Of a stretch of DNA of 5,451 bases, positions 1 through 4,166 are shown piece after piece. Below the pieces are notes generated by a model. It saw nothing but the letters and a program-made list of their open reading frames with translations. It was not told where the DNA came from and made no database searches. Position 1 is the stretch's first letter, and every line of letters starts with the position of its first letter. A program made the position numbers and the translations under genes. The stretch comes from CAXRDE01 sp964342365. Its GTDB lineage: Bacteria > Cyanobacteriota > Sericytochromatia > UBA7694. The DNA lies in NCBI GenBank assembly GCA_964342365.1, contig CAYFGW010000289.1, positions 1-5,451 on the forward strand. The letters are read 5' to 3'.

Positions 1-32
1 GTCACCTGTGAAGGTGTTAAAATACTCATTCC

Positions 33-78
33 AAACCACAGGTTTTAGTGTCTTGCATTTGCAAAACACCCTGTGTTT
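33..78 (+). promoter_or_regulatory. Long interrupted stem-loop in the rplK leader
   Basis: Seen directly: CACAGG (37-42) pairs with CCTGTG (70-75), GTGT (48-51) with ACAC (66-69), and TTGC (53-56) with GCAA (61-64). The loop is ATTT (57-60). A one-sided five-base bulge (43-47) and one C-A mismatch (52/65) interrupt the stem. AAA (33-35) can extend the base by pairing with TTT (76-78) across bulged C36. Only three T follow the stem, which argues against a strong intrinsic terminator. The asymmetric bulge suits a protein-binding leader, but the ligand is unknown. Confidence 0.5.
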
Positions 79-79
79 C

Positions 80-99
80 CTAATAAAACCCCTTATTAG
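80..99 (+). repeat. Short AT-rich inverted repeat
   Basis: CTAATAA (80-86) and TTATTAG (93-99) are perfect inverted repeats around the six-base loop AACCCC. TTT (76-78) and AAA (100-102) could extend the stem if C79 bulges, although 76-78 may instead close the 33-78 stem, so the two folds could compete. It is too AT-rich to be a convincing terminator. It could be an operator or part of the folded leader. Confidence 0.35.
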
Positions 100-119
100 A
101 AAACAAGAAATTTACTTAT

Positions 120-156
120 AGGAGGTCAGCGGCGCTTACCACTCTTCCCGCGTCGC
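120..156 (+). promoter_or_regulatory. Perfect Shine-Dalgarno separated from rplK start by a GC-rich hairpin
   Basis: AGGAGGT (120-126) is a near-perfect match to the 16S anti-SD, yet the rplK ATG is at 168, leaving 41 bases between them. No ATG, GTG, TTG or CTG lies in between, so no other gene uses this site. GCGGCGC (129-135) pairs with GCGTCGC (150-156) in a 7-bp stem with one G-U pair and a 14-base loop. If the stem folds, the SD and ATG are effectively about 13 bases apart. Inferred role: the hairpin makes the SD usable, and a repressor or competing fold could switch it off. Confidence 0.5.
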
Positions 157-167
157 CCGTACTTATT

Positions 168-608
168 ATGGCCAAAAAAGATAAAGAAGTCGTTGGAGTC
201 ATTAAGCTCCAGATTGAAGCGGGTAAAGCTAATCCTGCTCCTCCGATCGGTCCTGCTTTAGGACAACATGGTGTGAACATCATGGAGTTCTGCAAGGCTT
301 ACAACGAAAAAACAAAAGAGCATGCTGGAATGATCATTCCGGTGGAAATCAGTGTAATGGGCGATCGCTCATTTACTTTTATCACCAAAACGCCTCCAGC
401 GTCTGCGTTAATTAAACGCGCTCTAAAAATTCAAAGCGGATCTTCCATGCCTCAGCAGAAGGACGCTGGCACCATCACCCCTGAACAGGTGAAGGAAATT
501 GCCGAAATTAAAATGCCCGATCTTAATGCCCGTGACATCGAAGCGGCCATCAAGATGGTTGAAGGCACTGCTCACAGCATGGGAATTGTTGTTGGGCAAG
601 CCTCTTAG
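168..608 (+). CDS. rplK: 50S ribosomal protein L11
   Basis: L11 binds 23S rRNA at the GTPase-associated centre, at the base of the L7/L12 stalk, and helps control factor-dependent GTP hydrolysis and the stringent response. The 146-residue product is close to the usual 141-145. The N-terminal domain carries the proline-rich stretch with PPIGPALGQHG at residues 25-35, the region where thiostrepton acts in homologues. The C-terminal RNA-binding domain has KTPPAS (74-79) and a conserved end, KMPDLNARDIEAAIKMVEGT (115-134), then HSMGIVV. The ATG at 168 is chosen because MAKK is the normal family beginning; the frame is open back to 87 but offers no start codon. The strong SD lies unusually far upstream (120-126). 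It is the first gene of the ribosomal run, 25 bases before rplA. Identity is certain. Confidence 0.98.
   Translation: MAKKDKEVVGVIKLQIEAGKANPAPPIGPALGQHGVNIMEFCKAYNEKTKEHAGMIIPVEISVMGDRSFTFITKTPPASALIKRALKIQSGSSMPQQKDAGTITPEQVKEIAEIKMPDLNARDIEAAIKMVEGTAHSMGIVVGQAS
361..368. repeat. HIP1-type octamer palindrome GCGATCGC
   Basis: One exact copy of GCGATCGC lies in rplK, where it encodes part of Met-Gly-Asp-Arg-Ser. This octamer is the Highly Iterated Palindrome 1 that is over-represented in many cyanobacterial genomes. I noticed only one full copy in this window, so it may be chance. It is recorded as a weak lineage hint. Confidence 0.3.
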
Positions 609-633
609 AATCTAGATAAAGCGAGTGACTGTT

Positions 634-1356
634 ATGGCACGTTTAAGCAAAAGACAAAAAGCATTCCAGGAGCTGGTGGGAGATCGTCGCGATTTTTCAC
701 CCATGGAAGCCCTGGATCTTGTTAAACAAACGGCAAACGCCAAGTTTGACGAGACGATCGAAGCGTCGTTTTATCTTGGGATTAATCCCAAGCACGCCGA
801 TCAACAGGTGCGTTCAACGGTAACGTTACCCGAAGGAACAGGTCAAACTGTTCGTGTGGTAGCTGTTGCTAAAGGTGCAGCCGCTAACGCTGCAAAAGAA
901 GCTGGCGCGATTGAAGCCGGAGCTGAAGAAGTTCTGGAAAAAATTCAGGGCGGCTGGTTTGATTTCGACGTCCTCGTTGCTACCGCCGATATGATGGGCC
1001 AACTTTCCCGATTGGGTAAAATCCTTGGTCCCAAGAAACTTATGCCTAACCCCAAGGCTGGTACTGTTGTTGCACCATCTCCCGATGCGATTGCAAAAGC
1101 CGTATCTGAATTCCAGGGTGGTAAAGTTGAGTTTCGTAACGATCGCCAGGGTAACGTACACGTTATTGTAGGAAAGTCATCTTTTGAGAAAGAGAAGCTT
1201 GCACGCAACCTGTCTGCAGTTTATGCAGCCATTATGCGTATGAAGCCCTCTTCTGCTAAGGGTCAATATATTAAAACCTTTGCTCTGTCGTCCACCATGG
1301 GCCCAGGTTTACGTCTTGACACAACCAAGCTCTCAGAACTGGCTTCCGTCGAATAA
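634..1356 (+). CDS. rplA: 50S ribosomal protein L1
   Basis: L1 forms the mobile L1 stalk of the large subunit, which helps move deacylated tRNA out of the E site. In many bacteria it also represses its own operon by binding the mRNA. The product has 240 residues, slightly longer than the usual 229-235. Seen: the early NAKFDE (35-40), TVTLPEGTG (62-70), the family signature LGKILGPKKLMPNPKAGTVV (127-146), FRNDRQGNVHVIVGK (167-181), and the rRNA-contacting TMGPG near the end (221-225). ATG 634 is chosen over in-frame GTG 625 because MARLSKRQK matches the normal family N-terminus and GTG would add only three non-conserved residues. GAG at 623-625 could act as a weak SD. The stop is followed after 16 bases by rplJ. 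Confidence 0.97.
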   Translation: MARLSKRQKAFQELVGDRRDFSPMEALDLVKQTANAKFDETIEASFYLGINPKHADQQVRSTVTLPEGTGQTVRVVAVAKGAAANAAKEAGAIEAGAEEVLEKIQGGWFDFDVLVATADMMGQLSRLGKILGPKKLMPNPKAGTVVAPSPDAIAKAVSEFQGGKVEFRNDRQGNVHVIVGKSSFEKEKLARNLSAVYAAIMRMKPSSAKGQYIKTFALSSTMGPGLRLDTTKLSELASVE

Positions 1357-1372
1357 ATAAGGAGAAACGGTT

Positions 1373-1903
1373 ATGGTTACATTAGCGCAAAAGAAAGACC
1401 GCATCGTTCAGTTAACTGATCAGGTTGCGCGTTCAAAAGTTGCGGTTGTTTCCGATTACCGAGGTCTCTCTGTCAAAGAATTAACGGACCTGCGCCGCAA
1501 AATTCAGGACGCTGGTGGCGAACTCACAGTGGCTAAAAATACACTGATTCGTCGCGCCATCAACGACACCGAAGGTATGCCCGCAATTGACGACATTCTT
1601 CAGGGTCCTACCGCTTTAATGGTAGGTTATGAAGATCCCGTTGCCCCCGTTAAGGCAATGATAGATTTCCTCAAGGAAAACAAAAAGAAGCAAGAAATTC
1701 GCGGTGGGATCATTAATGGTCGCGCTGTGGAACCCGATGAACTCGAAAAGATTGCCAAGCTGCCTTCTCGCGAAGAGATGATCGCCAAGTTAATGGGATC
1801 CATGCAGTCACCTGCTCAGGGTGTTGCAATTACCATGTCTGGTGTGGCACGCAATCTGGTATACGTGCTCGAAGCTGTTCGAGCCCAAAAAGAAAATTCT
1901 TAA
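1373..1903 (+). CDS. rplJ: 50S ribosomal protein L10
   Basis: L10 anchors the L7/L12 dimers to 23S rRNA next to L11 and so builds the factor-recruiting stalk. The 176-residue product has the expected plan: an N-terminal globular domain with SDYRGLSVKELTDLRRKI (27-44) and the conserved VAKNTLIRRAI (53-63), then QGPTALM (77-83), IRGGIINGR (109-117) and KLPSREEMIAKLMGS (129-143). The helical C-terminal tail (about 145-174) is where L7/L12 dimers dock. A clear SD, AAGGAG (1359-1364), sits 8 bases before the ATG. Only 16 bases separate it from rplA, so the long L10-binding mRNA leader known in E. coli and many other bacteria cannot be present in its usual place. It therefore seems to be expressed by read-through from rplK-rplA. 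Confidence 0.97.
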   Translation: MVTLAQKKDRIVQLTDQVARSKVAVVSDYRGLSVKELTDLRRKIQDAGGELTVAKNTLIRRAINDTEGMPAIDDILQGPTALMVGYEDPVAPVKAMIDFLKENKKKQEIRGGIINGRAVEPDELEKIAKLPSREEMIAKLMGSMQSPAQGVAITMSGVARNLVYVLEAVRAQKENS

Positions 1904-1928
1904 TATTATTTAGGAGCATTGCATTAAA

Positions 1929-2309
1929 ATGTCTACTCTCACAAAAGAAGATATCGTAGAAGCTGTTGGAAGCATGACCCTGCTGGAAGTAGCAGACCTG
2001 GTTTCCATGTTTGAAGAAAAATTCGGCGTATCTGCTGCTGCACCCGTAGCCGTAGCTGGAGCTGCTGGCGGCGCTGCTGCTGGTGGTGCTGAAGAAAAAA
2101 CCGACTTTGACGTGGTTCTCACCGACGCCGGTGCCAGCAAAATCAAAGTATTAAAAGTGGTTCGCGAAGTAACCGGACTTGGCTTAAAAGAAGCTAAAGC
2201 TATGGTAGATTCTCTGCCTGCCAACGTTAAAGAAGGCGTTGAAAAAGCTGAAGCTGAAGAAATCAAAGCTAAAATCGAAGGTGAAGGCGGTAAAGTGGAA
2301 ATCAAGTAA
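1929..2309 (+). CDS. rplL: 50S ribosomal protein L7/L12
   Basis: L7/L12 is the multicopy stalk protein that recruits and activates translational GTPases such as EF-G and EF-Tu. The 126-residue product is of normal size. The N-terminal dimerisation domain covers about residues 1-35. It is followed by a flexible hinge of Ala, Gly, Val and Pro (about 35-54), encoded by a GC-rich run of GCT/GGT-type codons. The C-terminal factor-binding domain begins near EEKTDFDVVL (55-64) and includes KIKVLKVVREVTGLGLKEAK (71-90) and a GKVEIK end. The SD TAGGAG (1911-1916) is 12 bases before the ATG, slightly long. The gene ends one base before the probable TTG start of the TatD gene, with no terminator between them. 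Identity is certain. Confidence 0.98.
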   Translation: MSTLTKEDIVEAVGSMTLLEVADLVSMFEEKFGVSAAAPVAVAGAAGGAAAGGAEEKTDFDVVLTDAGASKIKVLKVVREVTGLGLKEAKAMVDSLPANVKEGVEKAEAEEIKAKIEGEGGKVEIK

Positions 2310-2310
2310 G

Positions 2311-3102
2311 TTGTCCCAACTTATTGATACCCACTGCCATCTCAATCTCGGTCAATACGAGATCGACCAAGCAGATATTATTCAAAAAGCTCTCAAGGCT
2401 GGCGTTAGCCAGATTGTAACCCCAGGGGTTACCCTTGAGGGCTTTTCCAGTGCCCATGCGCTGGCCACCCAATACCCCGGCGTGTTTTTTAGTGCTGTGG
2501 GCATTCATCCCACCCGTGCAGACACCTTCACGCAGGCGGCCTACGCCTTTTTTGAAGAAAAGGCAACTCTGGAACACGTGGTAGCAGTGGGAGAAACCGG
2601 ACTGGATTACTACTGGGACGACTGCCCAGAAGATGTGCAGCAGGAAGCCCTGCGTCAGCATATCCACCTGGCAAAATCCACACAACTGCCCTTAATCTTG
2701 CACGTGCGCGACAAAAAAGACAGTCAGAAGGCTTATGACGATACCCTGCGCATTTTAAAAGAAGAACAGGCCCATGTGGTGGGCGGAGTCATGCATTGTT
2801 TTTCTGGTACTCTGGACTTTGCCCGGGCCGCGATTGCGGAAAACTTTTCACTGGCCTTCGGAGGCGTTATTACGTTTAAAAACGCAAAGGAGCTACAAGA
2901 AGTGGCCCGCACTATTGATTTGCAACATATTGTGTTAGAAACCGACAGCCCCTGGCTGACCCCCGCCCCTTATCGGGGAAAACGCAATCAACCCGCCTAC
3001 GTCAAATACGTGGCAGAGCAATTGGCCCGATTGAAGGATATGCCCTTTGAAGCTGTGGCCACGCAAACCACCCACAACGCCCGCGCTTTGTTTAAAATTT
3101 AG
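2311..3102 (+). CDS. tatD: TatD-family metal-dependent hydrolase (putative DNase)
   Basis: TatD enzymes are TIM-barrel metallohydrolases of the amidohydrolase superfamily. Several act as Mg-dependent DNases, and some paralogues have other or unknown substrates, so the exact activity is not fixed. With a TTG start the product has 263 residues, the normal family length. Likely metal ligands are all present: H8 and H10 in IDTHCHLN, E95 in GETGLDYY, H131 in LILHVRD, H162 in MHCFSG and D212 in ETDSPWL. The GIHP (64-67) and PYRGKRNQP (220-228) motifs are also intact. TTG 2311 is chosen because family members start just before the first motif; the upstream in-frame ATG at 2239 would add a lysine-rich shadow of rplL. 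It begins one base after the rplL stop with only a weak GGAA (2297-2300), so translation is probably coupled to rplL. The symbol is used in the family sense. Confidence 0.9.
   Translation: MSQLIDTHCHLNLGQYEIDQADIIQKALKAGVSQIVTPGVTLEGFSSAHALATQYPGVFFSAVGIHPTRADTFTQAAYAFFEEKATLEHVVAVGETGLDYYWDDCPEDVQQEALRQHIHLAKSTQLPLILHVRDKKDSQKAYDDTLRILKEEQAHVVGGVMHCFSGTLDFARAAIAENFSLAFGGVITFKNAKELQEVARTIDLQHIVLETDSPWLTPAPYRGKRNQPAYVKYVAEQLARLKDMPFEAVATQTTHNARALFKI
2385..2446 (+). promoter_or_regulatory. Compact three-way-junction RNA fold inside the 5' part of tatD
   Basis: Seen directly: the outer stem pairs 2385-2398 with 2433-2446, 14 consecutive pairs with one G-U (2391/2440). Inside it CTGGC (2399-2403) pairs with GCCAG (2408-2412) around loop GTTA, and GTAACCCC (2416-2423) mirrors GGGGTTAC (2425-2432) around one A. 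Only ATT (2413-2415) is unpaired at the junction, so about 26 pairs fit in 62 bases. The base of the outer stem is AAAA/TTTT, terminator-like but with a short T run. It starts 76 bases after the rplL stop. Inferred roles: a 3' stabiliser or processing site for the ribosomal mRNA, or an attenuator opened by ribosomes translating tatD. The protein across it aligns ungapped with E. coli TatD-family YcfH from memory, so it is not an in-frame insertion. Confidence 0.6.
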
Positions 3103-3145
3103 TGAAGTTCTGCTCAAATTGACGCTGGGTCGCCTTTGGACTTCA
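3103..3145 (+). repeat. Inverted repeat after the tatD stop
   Basis: TGAAGTTC (3103-3110), directly after the tatD stop, pairs with GGACTTCA (3138-3145), giving 8 pairs with one G-U around a 27-base loop. No T run follows, so it is not a typical intrinsic terminator. TTGACG at 3119-3124 inside the loop resembles a -35 box, but no good -10 lies 16-18 bases downstream. The 83-base gap before terC probably contains a transcript boundary or promoter; the sequence does not settle which. Confidence 0.3.
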
Positions 3146-3185
3146 ACCCTGAATATGGTAGCTTACAAGTAAGAGATTCTCGCCC

Positions 3186-4166
3186 ATGCAAAACACAACC
3201 ATCTGGATAGCTTTTAATATTTTCGTGCTGCTCATGCTGGCACTCGATCTGGGTGTCTTCCACCGTGAAAATCACGAAGTGGGTGTCAAAGAAGCCCTGA
3301 GTTGGAGCGCCTTCTGGATTGCTCTGTCTCTGTGTTTTGGAGCTGGCGTTTACTACTTTATGGGGTTTGCCTCCGGCGGCGATTTTATGACCGCTTATTT
3401 GCTCGAAAAATCTCTCAGCGTTGATAATTTATTCGTTATTCTGCTGGTGTTTAATTACTTTCGGGTTCCCGCCAAGTTTCAGCACAAAGTACTGTTCTGG
3501 GGTATCCTGGGCGCTTTGATTATGCGGGGCGGATTCATTCTCATCGGAGCCGCGCTAATTCACCGTTTTGAATGGATTCTTTACCTGTTTGGTGCTTTCT
3601 TGATTTATACCGGCATTAAAATGCTATTTGATGATGGTGAAGAAGAAATCGATCCTGAAAGCAATCCACTGGTCAAAGTTCTCAAAAAAATTATGCCGGT
3701 GACCCCGCTTTTTCACGGTGACAAATTCTTTATCATAGAAAAGGGAAAGCGTCACGCGACTCCTTTATTTGTAGCATTGCTCGTGGTAGAGTTTTCTGAT
3801 CTAATTTTTGCGGTGGACTCTATTCCTGCGGTCTTTGCGGTCACTCAGGATCCCTTTATTGTATACACCTCAAACGTGCTTGCTATCCTGGGTTTACGTT
3901 CTCTCTATTTTGCGCTAGCAGCGATTGTAGACAAATTTCACTACCTTAAATACGGTCTGGCCATAGTGCTGACACTGATTGGTGTCAAGATGTTGGGGAA
4001 AGAATTTTTGCATGATGTGCCTTCCTGGGTTACTCTGAGTATGGTACTGGGCGCACTTACCCTGTCTGTCATCGCCTCTGTCATCTGGCCACCCAAACCC
4101 GAAGATATGACCGGAATAGAAGAAGCCGTGCTGCACGAAAAAGAAAAGGACGAAGTTCATGGATAA
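3186..4166 (+). CDS. TerC/Alx-family integral membrane protein (probable metal-ion transporter)
   Basis: The TerC family includes E. coli Alx and TerC of tellurite-resistance loci. Members are inner-membrane proteins linked to manganese export or metal homeostasis, some helping load metal onto secreted proteins. The 326-residue product is the length of Alx. It has about nine hydrophobic segments (near 5-22, 40-60, 78-92, 102-124, 130-147, 192-218, 226-248, 255-270 and 281-301). Both acidic family motifs are present: LEKSLSVDNLFV (73-84) and EFSDLIFAVDSIPAV (202-216), whose Glu and Asp residues are the likely ion-binding sites. A charged cytosolic-type loop lies around 148-190 and a charged tail at 303-326. 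The SD is weak (TAAGAGA, 3170-3176). The last 8 bases overlap the nucleoside transporter gene, which implies co-translation. The metal is not determined from sequence; no yybP-ykoY-type riboswitch was recognised upstream. Confidence 0.9.
   Translation: MQNTTIWIAFNIFVLLMLALDLGVFHRENHEVGVKEALSWSAFWIALSLCFGAGVYYFMGFASGGDFMTAYLLEKSLSVDNLFVILLVFNYFRVPAKFQHKVLFWGILGALIMRGGFILIGAALIHRFEWILYLFGAFLIYTGIKMLFDDGEEEIDPESNPLVKVLKKIMPVTPLFHGDKFFIIEKGKRHATPLFVALLVVEFSDLIFAVDSIPAVFAVTQDPFIVYTSNVLAILGLRSLYFALAAIVDKFHYLKYGLAIVLTLIGVKMLGKEFLHDVPSWVTLSMVLGALTLSVIASVIWPPKPEDMTGIEEAVLHEKEKDEVHG

Larger units (their letters stand above)
1..167 (+). promoter_or_regulatory. Structured non-coding leader upstream of rplK
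   Basis: No frame here reads as a recognisable protein, and no end of nusG, the usual upstream neighbour, can be made out. The stretch is AT-rich up to about position 119. It contains a chain of inverted repeats: 3-7 with 12-16 around a GTGA tetraloop, a long interrupted stem at 33-78, a short one at 80-99, and a GC-rich one at 129-156. TAAAAT at 18-23 resembles a -10 box, but its -35 would lie outside the window. In many bacteria L1 represses the rplK-rplA mRNA by binding a leader that mimics its rRNA site, so a regulatory leader is expected here. I could not match the L1 consensus, so L1 binding is inference only. Confidence 0.5.

Noticed and set aside
625..633. GTG start for L1 three codons before ATG 634
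   Set aside because: The family begins MA-K/R-L, matching ATG 634; the extra residues are not conserved.
2036..2094. Simple GCTG-like repeat in rplL
   Set aside because: It encodes the normal Ala/Gly hinge of L7/L12 and needs no other explanation.
1910..2305. Antisense open frame opposite rplL
   Set aside because: It mirrors the codon pattern of a certain gene and its Ser/Ala/Pro-rich product matches nothing known.
2239..2310. A longer TatD start at the in-frame ATG 2239
   Set aside because: The added 24 residues are mostly Lys and Ser and come from the rplL 3' end read in another frame; TatD proteins normally begin just before the first HxH motif.
3119..3159. Sigma-70 promoter from TTGACG (3119-3124) for terC
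   Set aside because: The -35 is good, but the hexamer at 17-base spacing (TTCAAC) is poor and the nearest TATGGT (3154-3159) is 29 bases away.
3103..3185. yybP-ykoY manganese riboswitch before the TerC-family gene
   Set aside because: Some TerC genes carry one, but this 83-base gap is short and lacks the conserved elements I would expect.
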